Source: Gemmobacter sp.
Lineage (GTDB): Bacteria; Pseudomonadota; Alphaproteobacteria; Rhodobacterales; Rhodobacteraceae
Length of the DNA: 38,862 nucleotides
Assembly (NCBI GenBank): GCA_030834485.1
Contig: JAUREX010000002.1
Location: forward strand, 1 to 38,862
Direction: 5' to 3'
The notes under the pieces were generated by a model. The model had not been told where the DNA came from, did no database searches, and was given only the letters and a program-made list of their open reading frames with translations. A program made the position numbers and the translations under genes. This document shows, piece after piece, positions 1 through 12,369 of this stretch (position 1 is the stretch's first letter; each line of letters starts with the position of its first letter).

Positions 1-1016
1 CCCTTCACCGAGCGCGCGAGGTTGTAGAACTCGACGATGTAACCCTGGATGTCGATCGGATTGGCGATGACGCGCTTGATGTCGTTCTGCACAAGCCCGA
101 CGGTCGCGGCAAAAAAGGCCGTGAACGCCCCGACATAGACGATCAGCGCCTTGGCCTCGGGCGCGAATTCATAGAGCGGCGACATCCGGCAGACGAGGAA
201 TACGCCCGCCGTCACCATCGTCGCGGCATGGATCAGCGCCGAGACGGGCGTCGGCCCCTCCATCGCGTCGGGCAGCCAGGTGTGCAGGAAAAGCTGCGCC
301 GACTTGCCCATCGCCCCGATGAAGAGAAGGACCGCGATCAGATTGGCCGCGTTCCACTCGGCCCAGAGGAAATGCACCGTCGTCTCGGCAAGCGCCGGCG
401 TCGCGGCAAAGACATCGTCGAAGCGCACGCTGTCGGTCAGCAGGAAGAGCGCGAAGATCCCGAGCGCAAAGCCGAAATCGCCCACGCGGTTGACGACGAA
501 GGCCTTGATCGCGGCCGCATTGGCCGAGGATTTGCGCCAGTAGAAGCCGATCAGCAGATAGGAGGCAACACCCACCCCCTCCCAGCCGAAGAACATCTGC
601 ACGAGGTTGTCGGCCGTCACGAGCATCAGCATCGCGAAGGTGAAGAACGACAGATAGGCAAAAAAGCGCGCCTTGTAGGCCTCGCCCTCGCGCCAGTTGT
701 CGTCATGCGCCATGTAGCCGAAGGAATAGAGATGCACGAGCGCCGAGACGGTCGTGACGACGACGAGCATGATCGCCGTCAGCCGGTCGAGCCGGATCGC
801 CCATTCGGCGCCGAAGCTGCCGACATCGAACCAGCGCAGCACCTCGGTCTGGCGCGTCACCCCGTCGAAGCCCAGAAACACGACCCATGAGAGCACCGCC
901 GCGAGGAACACGAGCGCCGTCGCGATGACCTGCCCCGCGCGCTCGCCCCAGAGCCGCCAGCCGAAGCCGCACAGAAGCGCGCCCAGGAGCGGGGCGAAGA
1001 GGATGACGACGTCCAT
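1..1016 (-). CDS. nuoL: NADH-quinone oxidoreductase subunit L, 3' end truncated by window edge
   Basis: Reverse-strand reading from ATG at 1016 has no stop to the window edge: [30 protein letters not shown]... with [50 protein letters not shown] and [10 protein letters not shown], all NuoL hallmarks. The final ~21 residues are non-canonical (see findings). Confidence 0.93.
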   Translation of the reverse strand, partial: MDVVILFAPLLGALLCGFGWRLWGERAGQVIATALVFLAAVLSWVVFLGFDGVTRQTEVLRWFDVGSFGAEWAIRLDRLTAIMLVVVTTVSALVHLYSFGYMAHDDNWREGEAYKARFFAYLSFFTFAMLMLVTADNLVQMFFGWEGVGVASYLLIGFYWRKSSANAAAIKAFVVNRVGDFGFALGIFALFLLTDSVRFDDVFAATPALAETTVHFLWAEWNAANLIAVLLFIGAMGKSAQLFLHTWLPDAMEGPTPVSALIHAATMVTAGVFLVCRMSPLYEFAPEAKALIVYVGAFTAFFAATVGLVQNDIKRVIANPIDIQGYIVEFYNLARSVK

Positions 1017-1020
1017 CGGC

Positions 1021-1326
1021 CTAGCCCTTCATCACGTTAACGCGCTCGACGTCGATGCTGCCGCGGTTGCGGAAGAAGGCAACGAGGATCGCAAGCCCGA
1101 TCGCGGCCTCGGCGGCGGCGACCGTCAGGACGAACATGGTGAACACCTGCCCGCCCAGATCGCCCAGATGCGCCGAGAAGGCGACAAGGTTGATGTTGAC
1201 GGCAAGCAGCATGAGCTCGATCGACATCAGGATGACGATCACGTTCTTGCGGTTGAGGAAGATCCCGAAGATGCCGATGACGAAGAGCGCCGCCGCCACG
1301 CCGAGGTAGTGTTCGAGTCCGACCAT
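1021..1326 (-). CDS. nuoK: NADH-quinone oxidoreductase subunit K
   Basis: 101 aa [54 protein letters not shown]; typical NuoK size and motif; between nuoJ and nuoL. Confidence 0.97.
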   Translation of the reverse strand: MVGLEHYLGVAAALFVIGIFGIFLNRKNVIVILMSIELMLLAVNINLVAFSAHLGDLGGQVFTMFVLTVAAAEAAIGLAILVAFFRNRGSIDVERVNVMKG

Positions 1327-1380
1327 CCGTCCCTCCGGGTCTGTTGCCCGTCTGCTTGCCCGTCTGCTTTCGTGCCCAAC

Positions 1381-1979
1381 CTAGAGGCCCTGCCCCGGCT
1401 TGACGTCCTTGAGTTCCATGGCCTTGGCCGGGTCGCGCCACATCTGCGCCAGCGCATCCTGCCGCTTGACGCCCGCCCGGTGGCGCAGCGTGAGCGCGAT
1501 CGCCCCGATCATCGCCACGAGCAGGATGAGGCCCGAGGCCTGGAAGGCATAGATGTAGCGGTCATAGAGCACGAGGCCGAGCGCGCGCGCATTGTCGGCC
1601 TGCGGCAGCGGCGCGTCGCGCATCACGACACCCTCGGCCGTCTGCCAGACCCCGATTGCCATGCCGAGCTGCAGCAGAAGCACCGTGCCCACCAGCAGCG
1701 CAAGCGGCATGGCGCGCGCCATCTCGCCCTTGAGGGCGGCGAAATCGACATCGAGCATCATGACGACAAAGAGAAACAGCACCGCCACCGCGCCGACATA
1801 GACGATGACCAGCAGCATCGCCACGAATTCGGCCCCGAGCAGCACGAACAGCCCCGCCGACGAGAAGAAGGCGAGGATGAGCCAGAGCACCGAATGCACC
1901 GGGTTGCGCGCGAGCGTCATCAGAAGCCCCGCCGCGACGGCGACCCCCCCGAAGGCATAGAAGGCGTAATCGGCTGGCG

Positions 1980-1983
<4 letters not shown>
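1381..1983 (-). CDS. nuoJ: NADH-quinone oxidoreductase subunit J
   Basis: Frame of ORF 1381..2535; start taken at [77 protein letters not shown]; 4 bp ATGA overlap with the upstream gene. Confidence 0.95.
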
Positions 1984-3921
<1,938 letters not shown>

Positions 3922-3936
3922 GCCGCGCCGCCCCCT

Positions 3937-5952
3937 TCATTCCGCCGCGAGTTTCGTGCCCGACCGCGCCCGCGCCATGGCCGAAAGCTCGGCCATCAGC
4001 GCCGAGGCGCGCGCGATCGGGTTGGTGAGGTAGAAATCCGCAACCGCCGGCACGAAATCGCCCGAGCCGAGCGGCGCCTCGGGCAGGGGCGCGAATTCCT
4101 TCGCGTCCACCTCGTCGATGTGCCCGAGATGGGGGTGTGCGGCGAAGATCGCGCGGCGCAGATCGCCGAGCGTGTCCCAGGGCTGCGGCGCGCCAAGCTC
4201 GGCCGAGAGGGCGCGCAGGATCGCCCAGTTCTCCTTGGCCTCGCCCGGCGGGAAGCCCGCGCGCAGCGCCAGCTGCGGCCGCCCCTCGGTGTTGACGAAA
4301 AGCCCCGCCTCCTCGACCCAGGCGGCGGCGGGCAGGATGATGTCGGCGCGATGGGCACCGCGGTCGCCATGGCTGCCCTGATAGATCACCGTGGGGCCGG
4401 CGGGGATGTCGACCTCATCCGCGCCGAGGTTGACGATCGTGCGCGCGCCGAGCACCTGCGCCAGGCCCCCCGGCGCGGTCGCGCCGACATCCATCGCGCC
4501 GACGCGGCCCGCGGCCGTGTGCAGGATCAGGATCCCCGCCCCCGATCGCGCCGCAAGCGCCTGAACGGTCGCAAGCACCCCCGCCCCGTCCGCGCCCGAA
4601 ATCGCCCCCTGCCCGAGGATGATGAGCGTGGGCTTGCCCGCCACGGCCGAGAAATCCTGCCCGAGCAGCCCGGCAAGTGCTGCGCGGTCGGTGCCGATGT
4701 GGTTGACCTCATAGGTCAGGTCGGCGGCAGGGCCGATCAGCCCCACGCTCGCGCCCCTGAGCCATGCCTTGCGGATGCGCGCATTGAGGACCGGCGCCTC
4801 GTCGCGCGGGTTGGTCCCGACGAGGAGGATCGCGATCGCGCTGTCGATGTCCTCGATCCGCGCGGTGCCGGCATAGCCGCCGCGGTTGCCGGGCGGCAGT
4901 GCCGCGCCATCGGTGCGGCATTCGACGACGCCGCCCATCCCCTCGATCAGCGTCCTAAGGGCAAAGGCGCCCTCGAGCGGCGCGAGATCGCCCACGAGGC
5001 CCGCGACCGGCCCGGCCTTCAGCGCCGCCGCGGCGGCCGCGAGCGCCTCGGGCCAGCCCACGGGCCGCAGACGGCCGTTCTGGCGCACATAGGGCCGGTC
5101 GAGCCGCTGGCGGCGCAGCCCGTCCCAGACGAAGCGGGTCTTGTCCGAGATCCACTCCTCGTTCACGCCGTCGTGGTTGCGCGGCAGGATGCGCATGACC
5201 TCGCGCCCCTTGGTGTCGACCCGGATCGCGGCGCCGAGCGCGTCCATCACATCGACCGTCTCGGTCCTGGTCAGCTCCCACGGCCGGGCGGTGAAGGCAT
5301 AGGGCTTGGAGGTCAGCGCGCCGACCGGGCAGAGGTCGATGATGTTGCCCTGCAGGTTCGAGGCGAGCGTCTGGCCGAGATAGGAGGTGATCTCGGCATC
5401 CTCGCCCCGGCCGGTCTGGCCCATCTGCGTGATGCCCGCGACCTCGGTCGTGAAGCGCACGCAGCGCGTGCACGAGATGCAGCGCGTCATATGCGTCTCG
5501 ACCAGCGGGCCGAGGTTCAGATCCTCGCTCGCGCGCTTGGGCTCGCGATAGCGCGAGAAATCGACGCCGTAGGCCATCGCCTGGTCCTGCAGGTCGCACT
5601 CGCCCCCCTGGTCGCAGATCGGGCAGTCGAGCGGGTGGTTGATGAGCAGGAACTCCATCACCCCCTCGCGCGCCTTCTTGACCATGGGCGAGTTGGTCTT
5701 GACCACGGGCGGCTCGCCGTTCGGGCCGGGGCGCAGGTCGCGCACCTGCATCGCGCAGGAGGCCGCGGGCTTGGGCGGCCCGCCCACCACCTCGACAAGG
5801 CACATCCGGCAGTTGCCCGCGATCGAGAGCCGCTCGTGATAGCAAAAGCGCGGGATCTCGACGCCCGCCACCTCGGCGGCCTGGATCAGCGTCATGGCCG
5901 GGTCGACCTCGACCTCGATGCCGTCGATGACGATCTTGCGCAGCGCACTCAT
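3937..5952 (-). CDS. nuoG: NADH-quinone oxidoreductase subunit G
   Basis: 671 aa; [65 protein letters not shown]. Confidence 0.97.
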   Translation of the reverse strand: MSALRKIVIDGIEVEVDPAMTLIQAAEVAGVEIPRFCYHERLSIAGNCRMCLVEVVGGPPKPAASCAMQVRDLRPGPNGEPPVVKTNSPMVKKAREGVMEFLLINHPLDCPICDQGGECDLQDQAMAYGVDFSRYREPKRASEDLNLGPLVETHMTRCISCTRCVRFTTEVAGITQMGQTGRGEDAEITSYLGQTLASNLQGNIIDLCPVGALTSKPYAFTARPWELTRTETVDVMDALGAAIRVDTKGREVMRILPRNHDGVNEEWISDKTRFVWDGLRRQRLDRPYVRQNGRLRPVGWPEALAAAAAALKAGPVAGLVGDLAPLEGAFALRTLIEGMGGVVECRTDGAALPPGNRGGYAGTARIEDIDSAIAILLVGTNPRDEAPVLNARIRKAWLRGASVGLIGPAADLTYEVNHIGTDRAALAGLLGQDFSAVAGKPTLIILGQGAISGADGAGVLATVQALAARSGAGILILHTAAGRVGAMDVGATAPGGLAQVLGARTIVNLGADEVDIPAGPTVIYQGSHGDRGAHRADIILPAAAWVEEAGLFVNTEGRPQLALRAGFPPGEAKENWAILRALSAELGAPQPWDTLGDLRRAIFAAHPHLGHIDEVDAKEFAPLPEAPLGSGDFVPAVADFYLTNPIARASALMAELSAMARARSGTKLAAE

Positions 5953-6731
5953 GCGGGGGCTCCTTGGTCGGGATCGGTGCCGACGCGGCTGTGGCGGGGC
6001 TCTGACCTCGTGCCCTTCTCAAGCACGACGATGGAATCGTGGATGTGGATGCCGACCACGCCCTCGGCGGTCGCCGGCCGGTTGGCGGCGAAGGGGTGAT
6101 ACCAGCCGTGCAGATCGTCGATCATCTCGGCGACGGTGCGCATGAAGCCCTGCCGGCGCGGATTGCGCCCCGAGAAATGCGTCCAATAGGCGGTCTGGAG
6201 GTCCTCGATGAAATAGAGCCCGCCCGCAGAGAGGCGCGGGAACAGCGCATCGAGGCTCGCGCGGATATGGGCGCCCTGGTGGCTGCCGTCATCGAGCACG
6301 ATGTCGAGCCCGCCCATCTTGGCCACCACGGCATCGAGAAAGGCCGGATCGTCCTGCGAGCCGATCCGCACGCCCCCGTCGCGCCCGTCGAGGGCGGCGC
6401 ATGCGGGGTCGATGTCGATCCCGAAGATCGTCGCCTCGGGCCCGAAGTATTTCCGCCAAAGCGCGAGCGAGCCGCCCTTCGAGACGCCGATCTCGAGCAT
6501 GCGCAGCGGGCGGCCGCGCCAGGGCGCGAAATAGCGTTGATAGAGCGGCAGGTAATGGTGCCATTTGTGCGCGATCGGCCCCTCATGCGTCCAGAAGAGG
6601 TCCGCAACCGGCCCGTCGCCCGCCGACGCGGCAGGCCTTGCGCCCGCGTGCCTGAAACGGCGCATGTAGTCATTGCCCGACCGCGGCCATGCGGGCATCT
6701 GCGGGGCGTCTGCCGGGGGCGCGACCATCAC
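5949..6731 (-). CDS. Class I SAM-dependent methyltransferase (MycE/cephalosporin hydroxylase-like) inside nuo operon
   Basis: 260 aa; [32 protein letters not shown] and [42 protein letters not shown] match a Rossmann SAM-methyltransferase; ATGA overlaps with nuoG and the DUF5333-like gene. Confidence 0.82.
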   Translation of the reverse strand: MMVAPPADAPQMPAWPRSGNDYMRRFRHAGARPAASAGDGPVADLFWTHEGPIAHKWHHYLPLYQRYFAPWRGRPLRMLEIGVSKGGSLALWRKYFGPEATIFGIDIDPACAALDGRDGGVRIGSQDDPAFLDAVVAKMGGLDIVLDDGSHQGAHIRASLDALFPRLSAGGLYFIEDLQTAYWTHFSGRNPRRQGFMRTVAEMIDDLHGWYHPFAANRPATAEGVVGIHIHDSIVVLEKGTRSEPRHSRVGTDPDQGAPA

Positions 6732-7162
6732 TCGGCCCTCCTCAGCAGGCGGCCAAGTTGCGTGTTTGCCGCGATCTCGGCCGCGCCGGCGCGGCAGAGC
6801 GTTTCGGGATCGCCCCGCCGCGCGCCGCGCTCGGCGAGCCAGCGGTCGGCGGCGGCCTCGACGCGGGCCTTTTCGGCCGGGTCGTCGACGAAGGCGCGGA
6901 TCTCGTCGTCCGAATACCCCGCGACCGAGGCGCGGTTCTTGAGGTCGAGCATGAAGAGGATGCCGCGCAGGCGGTTCGCTTCGATCGTAGGGCAGGCCTT
7001 GCGGATCACATTGCCCGCCTCGATCAGCACGAGGCCGTCCATCACCCCCGCCACGTCGCGGATCGAGCCCGGGCGCGGCTCGGCCGTGGCGGCAGGGAGC
7101 GCGAGCGCGCCCGTCAGCGCCAGCGCCGCCACCCCCCGCACCATTGCACGCGCGCCCCGCAT
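6728..7162 (-). CDS. DUF5333-like small protein with signal peptide (nuo-operon URF)
   Basis: 144 aa from MRGARAMVRGVAALALTGALALPAATAEPRPG...; hydrophobic signal then AATAEP; position between nuoF and nuoG is typical of Rhodobacterales URFs. DUF assignment from memory. Confidence 0.7.
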   Translation of the reverse strand: MRGARAMVRGVAALALTGALALPAATAEPRPGSIRDVAGVMDGLVLIEAGNVIRKACPTIEANRLRGILFMLDLKNRASVAGYSDDEIRAFVDDPAEKARVEAAADRWLAERGARRGDPETLCRAGAAEIAANTQLGRLLRRAE

Positions 7163-7166
7163 GTCC

Positions 7167-8462
7167 CTACTCCGCCGCCATCGCGCCGGTGCGGCCGGCC
7201 TTGCGCGCCTTGATGCGGTCCTCGATCTCGCCCCTGAACTGGCGGATGAGGCCCTGGATCGGCCAGGCGGCGGCATCGCCGAGCGCGCAGATCGTGTGCC
7301 CCTCGACCTGCTTGGTGACATCCTGGAGCATGTCGATTTCCTCGATCTCGGCCTCGCCGCGCACGAGGCGGTCCATCACGCGCATCATCCAGCCCGTGCC
7401 CTCGCGGCAGGGCGTGCACTGGCCGCAGCTTTCGTGCTTGTAGAACTTCGAGAGCCGCCAGATCGCCTTGATGACATCGGTCGACTGGTCCATCACGATC
7501 ACCGCGGCCGTGCCGAGGCCCGAGCGCTGCTCGCGCAGCCAGTCGAAATCCATGATCGCGTCGTCGCATTGCTCGGCGCGCAGCATCGGCACCGAGGATC
7601 CGCCCGGGATCACGGCCTTGAGGTTCTTCCACCCGCCGCGCACGCCGCCGCAATGCCGATCGATCAGCTCGCGCAGCGGGATCGACATCGCCTCTTCGAC
7701 CACGCAGGGGTTGGCAACATGGCCCGAGATGGCGAAGATCTTGGTGCCGGTGTTGTTGGGCCGCCCGAAGCCCGCGAACCACTCGGGCCCGCGGCGCAGG
7801 ATGGTGGGGACGACCGCGATGCTCTCGACATTATTGACGGTGGTGGGGCAGCCATAGAGGCCCGAGCCGGCCGGAAAGGGCGGCTTCATCCGCGGCATGC
7901 CCTTCTTGCCCTCGAGGCTCTCGAGCAGCGCCGTCTCCTCGCCGCAGATATAGGCGCCGGCGCCATGGTGCAGATAGAGGTCGAAATCCCAGCCCGATCG
8001 GGCGGCGTTCTTGCCGAGAAGCCCCGCCTCATAGGCCTCGTCGATGGCGCGCTGGAGCGCCTCGCGCTCGCGGATGTATTCGCCGCGGATGTAGATGTAG
8101 CACGCATGCGCCCCCATCGCGAAGGAGGCGATCAGGCAGCCCTCGACCAGCGTGTGCGGGTCGTGGCGCATGATCTCGCGGTCCTTGCAGGTGCCGGGCT
8201 CGGATTCGTCGGCATTGACCACGAGGTAGGAGGGCCGCCCGTCTGAGGCCTTGGGCATGAAGGACCATTTGAGGCCGGTGGGAAAACCCGCGCCGCCCCG
8301 GCCGCGCAGCCCCGAGGCCTTGACCTGCTCGATGATCTTGTCGCGGCCGCGCGCGATGATCTCGGCGGTGCCGTCCCAGTGGCCGCGGGCGCGCGCGCCC
8401 TTCAGGCTGCGGTCGTGCATCCCGTAGAGGTTGGTAAAGATGCGGTCCTTGTCGGTCAGCAT
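7167..8462 (-). CDS. nuoF: NADH-quinone oxidoreductase subunit F
   Basis: [34 protein letters not shown]...[86 protein letters not shown]. Confidence 0.97.
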   Translation of the reverse strand: MLTDKDRIFTNLYGMHDRSLKGARARGHWDGTAEIIARGRDKIIEQVKASGLRGRGGAGFPTGLKWSFMPKASDGRPSYLVVNADESEPGTCKDREIMRHDPHTLVEGCLIASFAMGAHACYIYIRGEYIREREALQRAIDEAYEAGLLGKNAARSGWDFDLYLHHGAGAYICGEETALLESLEGKKGMPRMKPPFPAGSGLYGCPTTVNNVESIAVVPTILRRGPEWFAGFGRPNNTGTKIFAISGHVANPCVVEEAMSIPLRELIDRHCGGVRGGWKNLKAVIPGGSSVPMLRAEQCDDAIMDFDWLREQRSGLGTAAVIVMDQSTDVIKAIWRLSKFYKHESCGQCTPCREGTGWMMRVMDRLVRGEAEIEEIDMLQDVTKQVEGHTICALGDAAAWPIQGLIRQFRGEIEDRIKARKAGRTGAMAAE

Positions 8463-8469
8463 GGGGCCC

Positions 8470-8694
8470 TCAGGTCTGACGCCGGCGCCACAGGCGCCAG
8501 GCGATCGAGAGTGCGAACACGAAGGCGGCAAGCGCCGCGAGATCGAAGAGAAAGACGAAGCGCACCGGCCAGCCGTAAAAGCCCCCCGCCCATTGCGCGC
8601 CAAGCCACAAAAGGCCCGCCCCCGCGATCACGAGCGCCGCGAGCCGCCCCTGACGGGCATCGGCGCGGGCGCGGCTGTCGTCCGCGCCGCTCAT
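8470..8694 (-). CDS. DUF5337-like small two-TM protein (nuo-operon URF)
   Basis: 74 aa [74 protein letters not shown]; two hydrophobic helices; ATGA overlap with nuoE. DUF assignment from memory. Confidence 0.75.
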   Translation of the reverse strand: MSGADDSRARADARQGRLAALVIAGAGLLWLGAQWAGGFYGWPVRFVFLFDLAALAAFVFALSIAWRLWRRRQT

Positions 8695-9443
8695 GCCTCG
8701 GCCTTGGGCTTGCGGGGGGCGCGCGGCTTCTTCACCGGGCCGAGCCAGGGGGTGACGAGCGCCACCTCGGTGCCGTCGATGCGCCGGATCGTGTCGCCGA
8801 GATCGGCCGCCGCCTGCACCGAATAATTGGCCGGCAGCCGCGCGCCCGCGTGATCGGTCAGCGCGGTCAGCCCCGAGCGCGGCTCGGAGGCAAAGCGGCC
8901 GTTCTGCGGCCCCGGCGCCGGCACCCGGCCGGCCGCGAATTCCGCGAGGATCTCGCGCAGCCGCGCGGCCGTCAGATCCTCGTAATAATCCTTGCCGATC
9001 TGGACCATGGGCGCATTGGCGCAGGCCCCCATGCATTCGACCTCTTCCCAGCTGAAGCGGCCATCGGCCGAGAGGGTGTGCGCCTTGGGCGCGATCAGTT
9101 CGCGGCAGACGGCGACCAGATCCTCGGCCCCGCAGATCATGCAGGTGGTGGTGCCGCAGACCTGCACATGCGCCACCGACCCCACGGGCGAGAGCTGGAA
9201 CATGAAGTAAAAGGTCGCGACCTCGAGCGCGCGGATATAGGCCATGCCGAGCATCTCGGCGACATGCTCGATCGCGGGCCGCGTCAGCCAGCCCTCCTGC
9301 TCCTGCGCGCGCCACAGAAGGGGGATGATCGCGCTGGCCTGCCGGCCTTGGGGATATTTCGTCATCTGCGCCTCGGCCCAGGCGCGGTTGGCGGGGGTGA
9401 AGGCGAAGCTCGCGGGTTGTTCTGGGTGAAGGCGGCGCAGCAT
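8691..9443 (-). CDS. nuoE: NADH-quinone oxidoreductase subunit E
   Basis: 250 aa; [24 protein letters not shown]...[24 protein letters not shown]. Confidence 0.96.
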   Translation of the reverse strand: MLRRLHPEQPASFAFTPANRAWAEAQMTKYPQGRQASAIIPLLWRAQEQEGWLTRPAIEHVAEMLGMAYIRALEVATFYFMFQLSPVGSVAHVQVCGTTTCMICGAEDLVAVCRELIAPKAHTLSADGRFSWEEVECMGACANAPMVQIGKDYYEDLTAARLREILAEFAAGRVPAPGPQNGRFASEPRSGLTALTDHAGARLPANYSVQAAADLGDTIRRIDGTEVALVTPWLGPVKKPRAPRKPKAEA

Positions 9444-10660
9444 CAGCGGTCGATCTCCCCGAACACCACATCCATCGTGCCGATGATGGCCGAGACATCG
9501 GCAAGCAGATGCCCCCGGCAGAGGTGGTCCATCGCCTGAAGGTGCAGAAAGCCCGGCGCGCGGATCTTGGCGCGCCAGGGCCGGTTGGTGCCGTCGGCCA
9601 CGAGATAGACCCCGAATTCGCCCTTGGGCGCCTCGACCGCGGCATAGACCTCGCCGGCGGGGACGTGGAAGCCCTCGGTATAGAGCTTGAAGTGATGGAT
9701 CAGCGCCTCCATCGAGCGCTTCATCTCGCCGCGCCGGGGCGGCGTGATCTTGCCGCGCGCGAGGATGTCGCCCTGCCCGTCGGGGGCGCGCAGCTTGGCG
9801 ATGGCCTGGCGGATGATCGCGGTCGATTCGCGCATCTCGGCCATGCGGCAGAGATAGCGGTCATAGCAATCGCCGTTCTTGCCGACCGGCACCTTGAAGT
9901 CGAATTCGTCATAGCACTCATAGGGCTGCGATTTGCGCAGGTCCCAGGCGATGTCCGAGCCGCGCAGCATGACGCCCGTGAAGCCCCGGGCCAGAGCCTG
10001 TTCCTTCGACACCACGCCGATGTCGGCGTTGCGCTGCTTGAAGATGCGGTTCTCGGTCAGAAGCCCGTCGATGTCGTCGAGCACCGCCGGGAAAGCCTCG
10101 GCCCAGGCGTCGATGTCGTCGATCAGCGCCGGCGTCAGATCCTGATGCACGCCGCCCGGGCGGAAATAGGCAGCATGGAGCCGCGCCCCGCAGGCGCGCT
10201 CATAGAAGATCATGAGCTTCTCGCGCTCCTCGAAGCCCCAGAGAGGCGGGGTCAGCGCGCCCACGTCCATCGCCTGCGTCGTGACGTTGAGGAGATGGTT
10301 CAGGACCCGCCCGATCTCGCAGAAGAGAACGCGGATGAGGCTTGCGCGCCGCGGCACCGCCACGCCCGTCAGACGCTCGATCGCGAGGCACCAGGCGTGC
10401 TCCTGGTTCATCGGCGCGACATAGTCGAGCCGGTCGAAATAGGGCAGGTTCTGCAGATAGGTGCGGCTCTCCATCAGCTTTTCGGTGCCGCGGTGCAGAA
10501 GGCCGATATGGGGGTCGCAGCGTTCGACCACCTCGCCGTCAAGTTCGAGCACGAGGCGCAGCACCCCATGCGCCGCGGGGTGTTGCGGCCCGAAGTTGAT
10601 GTTGAAGTTGCGGATCTTCTGCTCGCCCGTCAGGACGTCGTCGAAACTGCCGTCCATCAT
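9443..10660 (-). CDS. nuoD: NADH-quinone oxidoreductase subunit D
   Basis: 405 aa; [67 protein letters not shown]...DVVFGEIDR*. Confidence 0.97.
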   Translation of the reverse strand: MMDGSFDDVLTGEQKIRNFNINFGPQHPAAHGVLRLVLELDGEVVERCDPHIGLLHRGTEKLMESRTYLQNLPYFDRLDYVAPMNQEHAWCLAIERLTGVAVPRRASLIRVLFCEIGRVLNHLLNVTTQAMDVGALTPPLWGFEEREKLMIFYERACGARLHAAYFRPGGVHQDLTPALIDDIDAWAEAFPAVLDDIDGLLTENRIFKQRNADIGVVSKEQALARGFTGVMLRGSDIAWDLRKSQPYECYDEFDFKVPVGKNGDCYDRYLCRMAEMRESTAIIRQAIAKLRAPDGQGDILARGKITPPRRGEMKRSMEALIHHFKLYTEGFHVPAGEVYAAVEAPKGEFGVYLVADGTNRPWRAKIRAPGFLHLQAMDHLCRGHLLADVSAIIGTMDVVFGEIDR

Positions 10661-11263
10661 TTCGCCCCCGCCTTGGCATCGCCCGGAAGGATGTAGTCGG
10701 CCCCCTCCCAGGGGCTCATGAAATCGAACTGGCGGTATTCCTGCACGAGGCTGACGGGTTCATTGACCACACGCTTTTGCTCATCGTCGTAGCGGACTTC
10801 GACAAAACCGGTCATCGGGAAATCCTTGCGCAGCGGATAACCGTCGAACCCGTAGTCGGTGAGCAGCCGCCGCAAATCCGGATGGCCGGAGAAGATCACG
10901 CCGAACATGTCGTAAGTCTCGCGCTCGAACCAGTTGGCCGACGGGGTGAAGGCCAGAGATCGAGGGCACCATCGCGCCCTCCTCGACCGCGGCCTTGAGG
11001 CGGATGCGCTGATTGCGCCACATCGAGAGGAAGTGCCACACAACATCGAAGCGCGCCGCGCGCTCGGGCCAGTCGACCGCGGTGATGTCAACGAGCGTCG
11101 TGAAGCCGCAGGCGCTGTCGCGGGCGAGGAACTCGACCAGCGGCGCGATCCGGCCGGCCACGACCTCGATCGTCAGCTCGCCATGCGCGACATTGTGCGA
11201 CACGACATCATCGCCGCGGCGCAGCGCGATGTGCAGGCCCAGTTCCCGAAGCGCCTCGGACAT
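10657..11263 (-). CDS. nuoC: NADH-quinone oxidoreductase subunit C, with apparent frameshift near 10951-10954
   Basis: N-terminal frame (ORF 10781..11263) gives [35 protein letters not shown]...[29 protein letters not shown]; the rest is in the frame of ORF 10657..11091: [83 protein letters not shown]. Span of 607 nt is 3n+1. Confidence 0.9.
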
Positions 11264-11272
11264 GCTCGCCTC

Positions 11273-11797
11273 CTAGCGCGTGATGGTGCCGGTGCGACGG
11301 ATCTTGCGCTGCAACTGGAGGATTCCATAAAGCAGCGCCTCGGCCGTCGGCGGGCAGCCGGGGACATAGAGATCGACCGGCACGATCCGGTCGCAGCCGC
11401 GCACCACCGAATAGCTGTAGTGGTAATAGCCCCCGCCATTGGCGCAGGAGCCCATCGAGATGACATAGCGCGGCTCGGGCATCTGGTCGTAGACCTTGCG
11501 CAGCGCGGGCGCCATCTTGTTGGTCAGCGTGCCGGCCACGATCATCAGGTCGGACTGGCGCGGGCTGGCGCGCGGCGCTGTCCCGAACCGCTCGAGATCG
11601 TAGCGCGGCATCGAGGTGTGCATCATCTCGACCGCGCAGCACGCCAGCCCAAACGTCATCCAGTGCAGCGAGCCGATGCGCGCCCAGTTGATGACATCCT
11701 CGGTCGAGGTCAGCAGGAACCCCTTGTCCTGCAGGTCGCGGTTCATCGCGGCCATCGTGACCTCGCGGTCGGGGCCGGCGGTGTTGGTGCCCGTCAT
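11273..11797 (-). CDS. nuoB: NADH-quinone oxidoreductase subunit B
   Basis: [72 protein letters not shown]...[45 protein letters not shown]; start taken where ATG overlaps the nuoA stop. Confidence 0.96.
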   Translation of the reverse strand: MTGTNTAGPDREVTMAAMNRDLQDKGFLLTSTEDVINWARIGSLHWMTFGLACCAVEMMHTSMPRYDLERFGTAPRASPRQSDLMIVAGTLTNKMAPALRKVYDQMPEPRYVISMGSCANGGGYYHYSYSVVRGCDRIVPVDLYVPGCPPTAEALLYGILQLQRKIRRTGTITR

Positions 11798-12162
11798 CAC
11801 TCCCATTCGAGGGCTCCCTTGCGCCATTCATAGGCAAAACCCACCGTCAGCACGACAAGGAAGGCCATCATCGACCAGAAGGCCGTGGCCGAGATGTCGG
11901 CGAAGGCGACCGCCCAGGGAAAGAGGAACGCCACCTCGAGGTCGAAGATGATGAAGAGGATCGAGACGAGGTAGAAGCGCACGTCGAACTTCATCCGCGC
12001 ATCGTCGAAAGCGTTGAAGCCGCATTCATAGGCCGAGACCTTTTCGGGGTCCGGATTGCGCACCGCGATCACGACGGCCGACAGCATCAGGATCAGGCCG
12101 AGCCCGACGGCAAGGCCGAGCAGGATCAGGATCGGCAGGTATTCCCGCAAGAGCGCGTCCAA
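11797..12162 (-). CDS. nuoA: NADH-quinone oxidoreductase subunit A
   Basis: [52 protein letters not shown]. Proposed TTG start at 12160-12162 preceded by GGAGGAG gives 121 aa, the normal NuoA size; the ORF track extends to 12207 using GTG. Confidence 0.93.
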   Translation of the reverse strand: MDALLREYLPILILLGLAVGLGLILMLSAVVIAVRNPDPEKVSAYECGFNAFDDARMKFDVRFYLVSILFIIFDLEVAFLFPWAVAFADISATAFWSMMAFLVVLTVGFAYEWRKGALEWE

Positions 12163-12209
12163 CTCGATCTCCTCCGCCGCGCGAAGCCTCGCGCCCGTCA
12201 GCGACACCC

Positions 12210-12236
12210 TCTATCGAAACAGGCCGCAGGGGTCAA
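12210..12236 (-). promoter_or_regulatory. Candidate nuo operon promoter
   Basis: Reverse strand TTGACC (12231-12236), N15, GATAGA (12210-12215), ~45 nt upstream of the proposed nuoA TTG start. By-eye match only. Confidence 0.4.
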
Positions 12237-12369
12237 CAAAGCACGCCGGGGACAGGAAGGGGGGAAACGGGTTAACCCTTGGTTATCATGTAATGTATTC
12301 CAAGGTATGCCGAAACTTCGGACACAAGGCCGCATGCGCGGCAATCCGACGCACGAGTTTTCGGGCCGC

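Noticed and set aside
1-62. Intein or group II intron boundary in nuoL
   Set aside because: No Cys/Ser splice residue, no intein block A motif, and the segment is too short at the edge to support an intron.
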